A DNA stretch of 64,000 bases, from contig NZ_KE150413.1 of the NCBI RefSeq assembly GCF_000411255.1, positions 1,836,580 through 1,900,579 on the forward strand, written 5' to 3'. The position numbers and the translations under genes are program-made. Source of the DNA: Paenibacillus sp. HGH0039. GTDB lineage: Bacteria; Bacillota; Bacilli; Paenibacillales; NBRC-103111. The notes under the pieces are model-generated. The model was not told the DNA's origin. It ran no database searches and saw only the letters and a list, made by a program, of their open reading frames with translations. Of the stretch, positions 36,915 through 45,518 are shown piece after piece (position 1 is the stretch's first letter; each line of letters starts with the position of its first letter).

Positions 36915-36941
36915 TATAAAACATCGGCTTGCGAATTACAA
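36913..36941 (-). promoter_or_regulatory. Promoter of tetR-map
   Basis: On the minus strand TTGTAA (36941-36936), 17-bp spacer, TATATT (36918-36913). The inverted repeat at 36895-36914 covers the transcription start. The rest of 36915-37272 has no gene; no clear promoter was found for the heparinase gene, though TATACT at 37191-37196 is a possible -10. Confidence 0.5.
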
Positions 36942-37272
36942 GAGATCAGCTGGAGGATTTCCGGCTCAACCTAGAAATCGGTGCTTGACCAACAGGCTAG
37001 CCTCGAACGAGCGACCTGGTTGGAACATTGCTAGGCTAACGATTGTCATAGCGCTTTATCGGCCCCAAAAACGGAGGTTTCTTTTCTAACGGTTGTATGC
37101 GAGCTTATTTGGACGAAACAGCCCCTCGCAATCGTAAAAAAGCACAACTCGATCTTAATTGACTCTATTCAGGCCGGGGGCAAACACTTTTATACTGGAT
37201 ACAGAGGACGATGGAAGCAGGTAAAGATTTCAGGCTGCATCATAATGGCTGAACACCGGAGGGAACGATGAC

Positions 37273-39576
37273 ATGAGCAAATCTTTGTACCAACCCCGCA
37301 GCGGCGTGCTGACGATTCAGTACGAGCCTGACGCGCAGACGAAGGTGATCGAGAATCCGCCCCGGTTCACATGGATTCCCGCCAGGCTCGAGAAAGATTG
37401 TTATGTGCTGGAAATATCCGAACGGGACGATTTCCCGTCCGGGCTTTCCCGGACGTACGCTCCGGTTCCCTATAATTTTTTTACGCCGGAAAAAACTTTC
37501 GCGCCCGGCACGTATTATTGGCGGTATGCGCTGTATGAGAACGATAAACGTACGTCCGAATGGAGCGTCGCACGTTCATTTTCGGTACCGGAAAATCTGC
37601 CCGAAACTCCGCTGCTGGCCAAAGGCGAACGCTTTAAAGAAAGCGGTTGCGCGAGACCTCGGTTGTGGCTGCAGGGCGAAGAGGGGATTGCCCGCTACCG
37701 TGAAAAAATCGCAGCCGATCCCGAAGGAACCGGCTGGAAGCTGTTTTACGAGCTGTCCGTTCTGCCCTGGGCGGAGCGGGAGCCGCATGAGGAACCCGAG
37801 CCGTATCCGGGAAACAAGCGGACGGTGGAGCTCTGGAGGCAATCTTACATCGCCTGTCAGGAAATGCTGTACGCGATCCGCCACCTGAGCATAGCGGGTA
37901 AGGTGCTGGACGATTCCCGTCTGCTCGGCCGGGCGAAAGCCTGGCTGCTGGCCGCCGCTTCCTGGGACCCTGAGGGGCCTACGGGCCGCGACTACAACGA
38001 CGAAGCCGCTTTCCGCATGGCGGGAGCTCTCGCCTGGGGCTACGACTGGCTGCACGGCGAGTTGGATGCCGAAGAGAGAGAGCGGGTGAAGCGGAGCCTG
38101 GCCGCCCGGACCCGCCAGGTGGCGGTGCACGCGATCCGGCGCTCCAAGATTCACCAAGTGCCCTACGACAGCCATGCGGTCCGGTCGTTGTCGTCCGTGC
38201 TTACGCCATGCTGCATTTCGCTTCTGCATGAAGAACCGGAAGCGGAAGAGTGGCTCCATTACACGCTGGAATATTTCTGGACCTTGTACACACCGTGGGG
38301 CGGCGAAGACGGCGGATGGGCGGAAGGTCCCCATTACTGGACGACCGGAATGGCGGCTTTGCTGGAAGCGATCGAATGGATTCGCGGCTATACGCGGCTC
38401 AACTTGTTCGACCGGCCCTTTTTTCGCAAAACCGGCGATTTTCCGCTGTATGTCTACAATCCGAACGCTTCCACGCGCACGACCTTCGGGGATAATTCAA
38501 GCCTGGGCGGGAAATTCGGCGTCAAGACGGGTTACAACATGCGCCATCTGGCGGGTGTAACGGGCAACGGCCGGTACCAGTGGTACTACGAGCGGATCAA
38601 AGAGATGGACCCGGAAGCGGCTAAGCAGTTCCACAATCACGGCTGGTGGGATTTCCGTTTCGACGAGCTCGTGTACCGGCAGGCGTACCCACAGATTCAG
38701 GCGGAAGCGCCTTCGGATACGGAGGAGCTGAAATGGTTCCGCGATGTCGGCTGGGTGGCGATGCATCACCGGATGGACGATCAAGGCGAGCAAATCATGC
38801 TGCTGACGAAGGCCAGCAAGTACGGTTCCGTCAGCCATAGCCATGCGGACCAGGGCGCTTTTTATATCCATGCGTTCGGAGAAGCGCTCGCGGTGGAGAC
38901 CGGGTATTATGTCGCGTTTAACAGCACGATGCACCGCAATTGGCGGAGGCAGACGGTCTCCAAAAACAGCCTGCTGATTGACGGGGCCGGACAATACGCG
39001 GGCACGGACAAATCGCTTAATATGGCGGCCTCCGGCACGGTCGCGGAAGCGAAGCGGGACAAGAACGCAAGTTATGTGAAGATGGATGTGACCGCCGCTT
39101 ATCTGGAGCAGGTGCCTTACGCGAAGCGGGTGGAGCGGGAAATTTATTTCGTGGACAACAGCTATTTCGTTGTGGTGGATTCCGTCGATCTGAACTGCCC
39201 GGGCCGAATCGAGTGGCTGTATCATGCCCTGTACGAGATGGATTTGCAGGAGCAGTCTTTCCGGGTGACCGGGAAAACAGCTTCGCTGGAGGGACGCTTC
39301 GTATTCTGCTCGTCGGGCGAGCTGACGCTTTCCCAGAGCAATGAATTCTCCGGCGTGGACGAGAAGGAGATCGAGGGCCTCTCCCGGCAGTGGCATCTTA
39401 AGGCCGAATCGTTTCCGGCGGCTTCCCACCGTCTCGTCACGCTTCTCGTGCCGAAAAAGCCGGGTGAAGAAGACCGCTACGTTTCGTATTTTATGGACGA
39501 CCAGGGCTTCGTGTTTTCGCTTTATTTTACGGATAACGGAAAGACGCGCAAAATCGACGTGCAGAAAGCTTTCTAG
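37273..39576 (+). CDS. Heparinase II/III-family polysaccharide lyase
   Basis: 767 residues. N-terminal beta domain (DUF4962-like), a helical toroid in the middle (YDWLHGELDAEERERVKRSL; GGEDGGWAEGPHYW), and a C-terminal heparinase II/III beta-sandwich with SHSHADQGAFYIHAFG (residues 521-536), containing the conserved His and Asp of these lyases. They cleave uronic-acid polysaccharides by beta-elimination, leaving an unsaturated uronate. No signal peptide, so it acts on imported oligosaccharides. ATG 37273 has GGAGGG at 37258-37263. First gene of the glycan locus; the cupin that follows fits the next step in unsaturated uronate use. The exact substrate (heparin-like, alginate-like or other) is not determined. 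Confidence 0.82.
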   Translation: MSKSLYQPRSGVLTIQYEPDAQTKVIENPPRFTWIPARLEKDCYVLEISERDDFPSGLSRTYAPVPYNFFTPEKTFAPGTYYWRYALYENDKRTSEWSVARSFSVPENLPETPLLAKGERFKESGCARPRLWLQGEEGIARYREKIAADPEGTGWKLFYELSVLPWAEREPHEEPEPYPGNKRTVELWRQSYIACQEMLYAIRHLSIAGKVLDDSRLLGRAKAWLLAAASWDPEGPTGRDYNDEAAFRMAGALAWGYDWLHGELDAEERERVKRSLAARTRQVAVHAIRRSKIHQVPYDSHAVRSLSSVLTPCCISLLHEEPEAEEWLHYTLEYFWTLYTPWGGEDGGWAEGPHYWTTGMAALLEAIEWIRGYTRLNLFDRPFFRKTGDFPLYVYNPNASTRTTFGDNSSLGGKFGVKTGYNMRHLAGVTGNGRYQWYYERIKEMDPEAAKQFHNHGWWDFRFDELVYRQAYPQIQAEAPSDTEELKWFRDVGWVAMHHRMDDQGEQIMLLTKASKYGSVSHSHADQGAFYIHAFGEALAVETGYYVAFNSTMHRNWRRQTVSKNSLLIDGAGQYAGTDKSLNMAASGTVAEAKRDKNASYVKMDVTAAYLEQVPYAKRVEREIYFVDNSYFVVVDSVDLNCPGRIEWLYHALYEMDLQEQSFRVTGKTASLEGRFVFCSSGELTLSQSNEFSGVDEKEIEGLSRQWHLKAESFPAASHRLVTLLVPKKPGEEDRYVSYFMDDQGFVFSLYFTDNGKTRKIDVQKAF

Positions 39577-39672
39577 AACGCCGTCACGCCGGATGCGAGA
39601 AGGCTGCCGGTATTATCCGGTGGAGCGTAAGCAGGAGCCGGAATTGAAACGTACACAAGGAGGAATTACACG

Positions 39673-39990
39673 ATGAGCAACATTAACGTATGGGAAGACG
39701 CGGAACCCGGCGTCAAACGCAAAATCATGCAGCCGGGAGAGTCGCTGATGCTGATGGAAGTCCATTTCGAGCCGGACGCGGAAGGGTACGAGCACGCTCA
39801 CCCGCACGAGCAGTTGTCTTACTGCATGAAGGGACGGATGGAGTTCACGATCGACGGTGTAAAAAAAGTGATCGAAGCGGGAGAATCGATCTGCATTCCC
39901 CCTCACGCCAAACACGGCGCCAAAGCGCTGGAGGCGAGTATTCTGCTGGACTGCTTTACGCCGGTCCGGGAAGATCTTGTGAAACGTTGA
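39673..39990 (+). CDS. Cupin protein, KdgF-like
   Basis: 105 residues, one cupin barrel. Metal-binding candidates H41, H43, H45 and Q47 in YEHAHPHEQLSYCMKGRMEF, and H78/H81 in CIPPHAKHGAKA. It resembles KdgF, which converts the unsaturated uronate released by lyases into the linear keto sugar. Its place directly after a lyase gene supports that role, but other small cupins look similar. AAGGAGG precedes the ATG. Confidence 0.75.
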   Translation: MSNINVWEDAEPGVKRKIMQPGESLMLMEVHFEPDAEGYEHAHPHEQLSYCMKGRMEFTIDGVKKVIEAGESICIPPHAKHGAKALEASILLDCFTPVREDLVKR

Positions 39991-40030
39991 TACCTGTTCC
40001 AAAATCCGAAACGGAAGAGAGGGATGCATC

Positions 40031-41869
40031 GTGCGGGAGAATGATCCGCTGATGGACGGAGCCGAAGCGGAAGCGAGACGCAGCCGCCCGCCGGGAAATC
40101 CGGCCGGGGAAATGTGGGCTTCCGGAGACGAACGCTCCGATGCCAGACTGGCCTGGTGGCGGGAAGCGCGTTTCGGGATGTTTGTCCATTGGGGTCCGTA
40201 CTCGCTGCTCGGAGGAAGGTGGAAGGGCGAAGAGGTTCAGGCCGCTTACGCCGAGCATATCCAGCTCAGAGGACGCATTCCCGTCCGGGAGTACGAGAAG
40301 GTGGCCGCCGCCATGGATCTGAGCGGATTTCACGCGGACGAATGGGTGGCGGCCGCCAAACAAGCCGGCATGAAATACATGATCGTCACGGCGAAGCATC
40401 ATGACGGTTATGCCATGTACGACTCGCGGGCGAGCGGATACAACATCGTGCGGCTCGGTCCGAGCGGCCGGGACCCGATCCGCGAATTAAGCGAGGCATG
40501 CGGAAGAGGCGGAATTACGTTCTGCCTCTACTACTCGCATGCCATGGACTGGCATCACCCCGATTCCCAAGGAAATACATTGGATTACACGGATAATATA
40601 GGTGCCTGGGATTCGCTCGAAAGCTGGACCGGAGATGAAGCGAAGAGCCGCAGGTATGACCGGTATTTGCGGGAGAAGGCGTTTCCCCAAATTCGCGAGC
40701 TGCTCACGAATTACGGGCCTGTTGGCATTCTCTGGTTCGACTGCGGCCACAAGATCACGGATGAGCAGGGACGCGAATTCGCCGAACTGGTCCGTTCGAT
40801 TCAGCCCGGCTGCCTGATCAACAAAAGAATCCGGTCCGACGAGTTCGCGGATTACGGCAATCCGGGGGACAACCAGCTCAGTGTCCGCGTCACGCGGCCG
40901 GATTGGGAATCGATTGTCACGCTGAACGATTCGTGGGGCTTCCGGCATGCGGACCGGAACTGGAAAACGCCGGAGGAGCTGATCCGGATTCTGGTTGAAA
41001 CGGCGAGCCGGGGCGGCAACACCGTCTTCAATGTCGGCCCCGAAGGCAGCGGGCGCATCGACGAGCCTTCGCGCAGGCTGCTGGAGGAAGCGGGGCGCTG
41101 GATGGCCGTCCACCACGCGAGCATCCGCGGCACGGAGGGCAGCCCCATCGGCCGTCCCGAGTGGGGCTGCTGCACGGCTAACCGGCAGGAACGGAAGCTG
41201 TTCCTGCACATCCTGCGGCGGCCGCCCGGCAGCAGGCTGATCGTGCCGGGCATCGCAAGCCCGGTCAGCGCGATCCGCTGGCTGCACGATCCGGAAGCGG
41301 CCGCGCTCCGTTTCCGGTGGCTGAACGGGCTCGACCTGCTGGTGGAGCTTCCCGGCCAGCTGCCGGACAACGCGTCTTCCGTATTGGTGCTCCAATACGA
41401 AGGCGAGCTTGCAGCCGATCCGCACAAGCGGCTGATGGAGGAAGGCGCGACGACTTTCCCGGCTTTCGACGGGGAAGCCGCGGGAGAGCGGTTGCGCTAC
41501 GACACCGGCAAGAAGGGCCGGGACAACGTCACGGACTGGAGCCTGGCGGGCGACAGCCTCTCGTGGACGTTCCGGGCTGCGGAGCCCGGCAGGTACCGGG
41601 TCTGCCTGTCGTATGCGGCGGAGCCCGGCGTATCGGGAGGCGCGTACGCCGTCTCGTGCGCCGATCAGGTACTCCGGAGGGAAGTCGTTCCCACGGAAGG
41701 ACCGTATGATTTTGCGGTCCGTGAGATCGGCGAACTCGCGATTCCGGGGCCGGGCACGTTCACCTTGACCGTACAAGCCGAAAACATACGAGGCGGTTAT
41801 TTGATGAATTTGCGGCAGGTGGTTATGAAAGCGTTAACGGAGGAGGAGAAGCCCGATGTTCAGCTTTAA
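40031..41869 (+). CDS. Alpha-L-fucosidase, GH29
   Basis: 612 residues. N-terminal GH29 barrel: RFGMFVHWGPYSLLGG, TAKHHDGYAMYDS, and GILWFDCGH with the nucleophile D237 (the WFD motif). After residue 420 a beta-sandwich domain, then a C-terminal jelly-roll that could bind carbohydrate. It hydrolyses alpha-L-fucosyl linkages with retention. No signal peptide, so it is cytoplasmic. Start GTG 40031 with GAGAGGG at 40017-40023. The last 14 bases overlap the next gene. Confidence 0.85.
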   Translation: MRENDPLMDGAEAEARRSRPPGNPAGEMWASGDERSDARLAWWREARFGMFVHWGPYSLLGGRWKGEEVQAAYAEHIQLRGRIPVREYEKVAAAMDLSGFHADEWVAAAKQAGMKYMIVTAKHHDGYAMYDSRASGYNIVRLGPSGRDPIRELSEACGRGGITFCLYYSHAMDWHHPDSQGNTLDYTDNIGAWDSLESWTGDEAKSRRYDRYLREKAFPQIRELLTNYGPVGILWFDCGHKITDEQGREFAELVRSIQPGCLINKRIRSDEFADYGNPGDNQLSVRVTRPDWESIVTLNDSWGFRHADRNWKTPEELIRILVETASRGGNTVFNVGPEGSGRIDEPSRRLLEEAGRWMAVHHASIRGTEGSPIGRPEWGCCTANRQERKLFLHILRRPPGSRLIVPGIASPVSAIRWLHDPEAAALRFRWLNGLDLLVELPGQLPDNASSVLVLQYEGELAADPHKRLMEEGATTFPAFDGEAAGERLRYDTGKKGRDNVTDWSLAGDSLSWTFRAAEPGRYRVCLSYAAEPGVSGGAYAVSCADQVLRREVVPTEGPYDFAVREIGELAIPGPGTFTLTVQAENIRGGYLMNLRQVVMKALTEEEKPDVQL

Positions 41870-42878
41870 GCCGGCTCCGGTCGGCGGCGGATTCCGCATG
41901 GAAGGGTACTGGGTCTGGTGCGGTTCGGCCGTGAAGGGCGAGGACGGACGCTACCATCTGTTCGCTTCCCGCTGGCCGGACAGTCTGCCGATGCATCCCG
42001 GCTGGCTCGTCATGTCCGAAGTGGTGCGCGCCGTGTCCGATACGCCCGAAGGGCCGTACACGTACGCGGAAACGGTGCTTCCCGCCCGGGGAGCGGAATA
42101 CTGGGACGGCCGGAGCACGCACAATCCGCAACTCGTACGGATCGGCGATACGTACGTGCTGTATTACATGGGATCGACCCATCCCTTTGCGGACCCGGAG
42201 CCGGGCGAACCGCTCGGTCTGGAAGATCCCGTCACGATTGTGGCCCGTTCCAACAAGCGGATCGGCATCGCCACGGCAACCCGCCCGGAAGGCCCCTGGC
42301 TGCGCCGTGACGAGCCGGTGCTGACCGTACGTCCGGGCAGGTTCGACAGCTTCCTGACGTCGAATCCGGCTCCCTGCGTCCTGGAAGACGGCTCCGTGCT
42401 TCTTGTCTACAAGGCTAGGAAGTACGAAGGCTTCCGTCACGGGGAGATGACGATCGGGGCCGCGAAGGCTCCTCACTTCGAAGGGCCGTATACGCGTCTG
42501 GCCGAGGGGCCGCTTTTTCCGCCGGATTTCAACATCGAAGACCCGTTTGTGTGGAAAACGGAGCACGGATTTTCGATGATCGCCAAAGACATGACCGGCC
42601 GCCTCTGCGGAGAAAAATACGGAGGCATCCACGCCTTTTCGCCGGACGGGGTGACGTGGTCGCTATGCGATCCGCCGAAAGCTTATTCCCGTACCTTCCT
42701 GTGGGATGACGGTGCCATCAGGCAGGCAGGCAATCTCGAGCGGCCGTTCCTGCTCATAGAAGGCGGTGTGCCTACCCATCTGTTCGCCGCGGCTTCCGAC
42801 GGGACAAGAGGCTTTCACGATTGCACGAAAACGTGGAACCTGGTGATTCCGCTCAAGGAGGGTCCCCCGTCATGCTGA
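41856..42878 (+). CDS. GH43/GH117-like five-bladed beta-propeller hydrolase
   Basis: 340 residues. Repeated blade signatures: WCGSAVKGEDGRYHLFASRW, STHNPQLVRIGDTYVLYYMG, IGIATATRPEGPW, FNIEDPFVWKTEHGFSMIAKD. The IEDPFVW motif and the general layout match the GH43/GH32/GH117/GH130 propeller clan. Substrate cannot be assigned; with two fucosidases nearby, a galactoside, arabinoside or anhydro-galactoside in the same glycan is plausible. Cytoplasmic. GGAGGAGG at the end of the GH29 gene acts as ribosome binding site; stop overlaps the SGNH start by 7 bp. Confidence 0.75.
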   Translation: MFSFKPAPVGGGFRMEGYWVWCGSAVKGEDGRYHLFASRWPDSLPMHPGWLVMSEVVRAVSDTPEGPYTYAETVLPARGAEYWDGRSTHNPQLVRIGDTYVLYYMGSTHPFADPEPGEPLGLEDPVTIVARSNKRIGIATATRPEGPWLRRDEPVLTVRPGRFDSFLTSNPAPCVLEDGSVLLVYKARKYEGFRHGEMTIGAAKAPHFEGPYTRLAEGPLFPPDFNIEDPFVWKTEHGFSMIAKDMTGRLCGEKYGGIHAFSPDGVTWSLCDPPKAYSRTFLWDDGAIRQAGNLERPFLLIEGGVPTHLFAAASDGTRGFHDCTKTWNLVIPLKEGPPSC

Positions 42879-43396
42879 TCCGAAAAAACGATGTCGTGCT
42901 GTTTCAGGGAGACAGCATTACCGACGCCAAACGGGAGCCGGGCCACGAGCTCGGCAGGGGGTATGCCTGGATGGCGGCGGCCCAGTTCGGCCGGATGTAC
43001 CCGGAACTGGGCGTTACGTTCCTCAACAGGGGAATCAGCGGCAACCGGGTCGGGGACCTGCAGGCCCGCTGGGAGGCGGACTGCCTGGAGCTGAAACCCG
43101 GCGTGATCTCGATCTATATCGGCATCAACGACACGTGGAGAAGATATGACCGCAGCGATCCGACGACCGCGGAAGCGTTCGCCGCCGGCTACCGGGACAT
43201 TCTGGACCGGACGGCGGAGAGTCTTCCCGGCGTGAAGCTGATGCTGGTCGAGCCGTTTCTCCTGCCGGTTCCCGAAGACAGGCGGCACTGGCGAGAAGAC
43301 CTCGACCCGAAAATTCACGGAGTCCGGGATTTGGCGCGGGAATACGGGGCGGCTTACGTGCCGCTGGACGGCTTGTTCGCGCAGGCTTCGGCGTAG
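42872..43396 (+). CDS. SGNH/GDSL hydrolase, ended early by an in-frame TAG
   Basis: 174 residues up to TAG 43394-43396. Block I VVLFQGDSITDAKRE, block II NRGISGNRVGD and block III IYIGINDTWRRYD are intact, as in rhamnogalacturonan-acetylesterase-like SGNH proteins. The block with the catalytic Asp and His is missing from this product but continues in the same frame after the stop. Without it the enzyme should be inactive. AAGGAGGG at 42855-42862 supports ATG 42872. Likely role if intact: removing acetyl groups from imported oligosaccharides. Confidence 0.8.
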   Translation: MLIRKNDVVLFQGDSITDAKREPGHELGRGYAWMAAAQFGRMYPELGVTFLNRGISGNRVGDLQARWEADCLELKPGVISIYIGINDTWRRYDRSDPTTAEAFAAGYRDILDRTAESLPGVKLMLVEPFLLPVPEDRRHWREDLDPKIHGVRDLAREYGAAYVPLDGLFAQASA

Positions 43397-43507
43397 GCGC
43401 CGTGCCCGTACTGGGCCCCGGACGGGGTGCACCCGTCTCCGGCCGGACATGCGCTCATCGCGGATGCGTGGCTGAGAGCGGCCGGCGTGTCACGCGGTCT
43501 TTTTTAA
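43397..43507 (+). pseudogene. Stop-separated C-terminal part of the SGNH hydrolase
   Basis: Directly after the TAG the same frame reads APCPYWAPDGVHPSPAGHAL and continues to TAA 43505-43507. This is block V of the family, carrying the catalytic Asp and His (DGVHP). No frameshift is involved; a single codon separates the two parts. The final codons overlap a weak GC hairpin followed by TTTTTT (43481-43506), perhaps a terminator. Confidence 0.8.
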
Positions 43508-43565
43508 CCCCGTACAGAATATCAAACCTATCATCAAGCCAATTCCGACCGCCTAGGAGGTACTT

Positions 43566-44516
43566 ATGGCCAGCAAAATTCAGCCGTCCGACAAAGTCAG
43601 GTACGTGCAGAGGCATGAAGTCGGATCGAATCTGCGCAAATACAAAGCGCTCTATCTGCTCTCGATTCCCGGCATTCTATATTTTATCGTGTTCAAGTAC
43701 GTGCCGCTCATGGGGAGCGTCATGGCTTTTCAGAACTACAACCTGTTTAAAGGAATTACGGGCAGTCCCTGGGTCGGCCTGGACAATTTTATCCGGATGT
43801 TCGAATACGACGAGTTTTTGAATATTTTCACGAATACGCTCCTGATCGGGCTGTACGACATCGTGATCGCGTTTCCGGTGCCGATTATTCTGGCGCTGCT
43901 GCTGAACGAAGTGCGCAAAATGGTCTACAAACGGATTCTTCAAACCGTCGTGTATATGCCGCATTTTTTGTCCTGGGTCATTATCGGGGGGATCGCGGTA
44001 GGCATTCTTTCTCCGACGACGGGAATCGTCAATACGATGCTCGGCTGGTTCGGCATGGAGCCGGTGTATTTTCTCGGGGAGGATTCCTATATCCGCAGTA
44101 TTCTGATCGGTTCGGGCGTCTGGAAGGACGCGGGCTGGGGAACGATCATATATTTGGCGGCGCTCGCCGGGGTCAACCCGGAGCTTTACGAAGCGGCCAA
44201 AATCGACGGAGCGAGCCGCTGGAAACAGACCACGTCGATTACGATTCCGACCATTATGCCGACGATCGCCATTATGTTCCTGCTTCATATCGGGCATTTT
44301 CTCGATTTCGGATTCGAACGGGTTTATGTCTTCCTGAATTCGCTGAACTCGAACAGCGGCGAAATTCTCGACACGTACATTTACCGGGTCGGGCTCCTGG
44401 GCAAACAGTACAGCTATACGACCGCCATCGGGCTGTTTAAATCGCTGATCGGCCTTGTGCTTATCATGATCGGAAACCGTCTCAGCAAAAAAGCGACAGG
44501 CGAATCTTTATACTAG
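43566..44516 (+). CDS. Sugar ABC importer permease (LplB type)
   Basis: 316 residues, six membrane helices. N-terminal RKYKALYLLSIPGILYFIVF and the EAA loop ELYEAAKIDGASRWKQTT, which docks the ATPase. It is one of two permeases for oligosaccharide uptake. TAGGAGG precedes ATG 43566. The second permease follows 16 bp later. Confidence 0.9.
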   Translation: MASKIQPSDKVRYVQRHEVGSNLRKYKALYLLSIPGILYFIVFKYVPLMGSVMAFQNYNLFKGITGSPWVGLDNFIRMFEYDEFLNIFTNTLLIGLYDIVIAFPVPIILALLLNEVRKMVYKRILQTVVYMPHFLSWVIIGGIAVGILSPTTGIVNTMLGWFGMEPVYFLGEDSYIRSILIGSGVWKDAGWGTIIYLAALAGVNPELYEAAKIDGASRWKQTTSITIPTIMPTIAIMFLLHIGHFLDFGFERVYVFLNSLNSNSGEILDTYIYRVGLLGKQYSYTTAIGLFKSLIGLVLIMIGNRLSKKATGESLY

Positions 44517-44532
44517 GGGCAGGTGACGTTTT

Positions 44533-45405
44533 ATGATCAAAGAAAGCAGGGGAGAGCGCTCTTTCCAGGGATTCAACTATGTGCTGCTGACCATGGTGGG
44601 GCTTTGCATGATCCTTCCGATCGTCCACGTGCTGGCGAAGTCGTTCAGCAGCGAGCTGGCGCTGAATCAGGGCAGGGTGTCCGTTTTCCCGGTGGAGTTT
44701 ACCCTCTCCAACTTCGCGTTCGTGCTCAGCGACAGTTCCGTGTGGCAGGGCTTTCTCGTTTCGGTGTTCGTGACGGTCGTCGGCACGTTTATTAACTTAA
44801 TCGCAACGACCTCGCTGGCTTACCCGCTGTCCCGTCCGGAATACATCGGGCGCCGGTATTTGCTGCTCATGGTGCTCGTGACGTTTATTTTCAGCGCGCC
44901 GCTTATTCCGAACTACCTGCTGATTAAAAATCTGGGGCTGCTGGACACGGTCTGGTCGCTCATTATTCCCGGCATGATCAGCGCCTACAATTTGTTTATC
45001 ATGCGCTCGTTCTTCTCCGGGCTGCCCGGTGAGCTTGTCGATTCCGGGAGGATTGACGGCTGCGGCGAAATGCGGCTGATCTGGAGCATCGTGCTGCCTC
45101 TGTCGAAGCCGGTTATGGCGACGATGGGCTTGTTCTACGCGGTGGCTCACTGGAATTCGTACTCCAATGCCTTGTATTATATCAACAACCGGAATCTGTT
45201 TCCGCTGCAGGTCAGGCTTAGAGAAATCGTCATTACGGACAATTTCGGCGAGATGACGTCCACCTTCGAAAATACGCTTAACATTTCGCCCGAAGGCATC
45301 AAAATGGCCGTGATCGTCGTGGCGACAGTTCCGATCCTGTTGATCTATCCTTTTTTGCAGAAATACTTCATTAAAGGTATGCTTATCGGGTCGATTAAAT
45401 CATAA
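44533..45405 (+). CDS. Sugar ABC importer permease (YtcP type)
   Basis: 290 residues, six membrane helices; the EAA loop is ELVDSGRIDGCGEMRLIWSI, somewhat divergent from the usual EAA-x3-G. Ends KYFIKGMLIGSIKS, typical of the YtcP class. Forms the heteromeric channel with the preceding permease. ATG 44533 with GGGGCAGGTGA upstream. No ATPase gene is present in the locus, so a shared MsmX-like ATPase elsewhere is expected. Confidence 0.9.
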   Translation: MIKESRGERSFQGFNYVLLTMVGLCMILPIVHVLAKSFSSELALNQGRVSVFPVEFTLSNFAFVLSDSSVWQGFLVSVFVTVVGTFINLIATTSLAYPLSRPEYIGRRYLLLMVLVTFIFSAPLIPNYLLIKNLGLLDTVWSLIIPGMISAYNLFIMRSFFSGLPGELVDSGRIDGCGEMRLIWSIVLPLSKPVMATMGLFYAVAHWNSYSNALYYINNRNLFPLQVRLREIVITDNFGEMTSTFENTLNISPEGIKMAVIVVATVPILLIYPFLQKYFIKGMLIGSIKS

Positions 45406-45518
45406 AAGAACACAATGCCAAAATAAGAATCCCAATACCCGTAAAAATCTTCAGCCCTTATCATGAAAGTGTACCAGGGGTCGCATAACGAGGAAGAGAA
45501 TGAAAGGAAGGATTCTCG

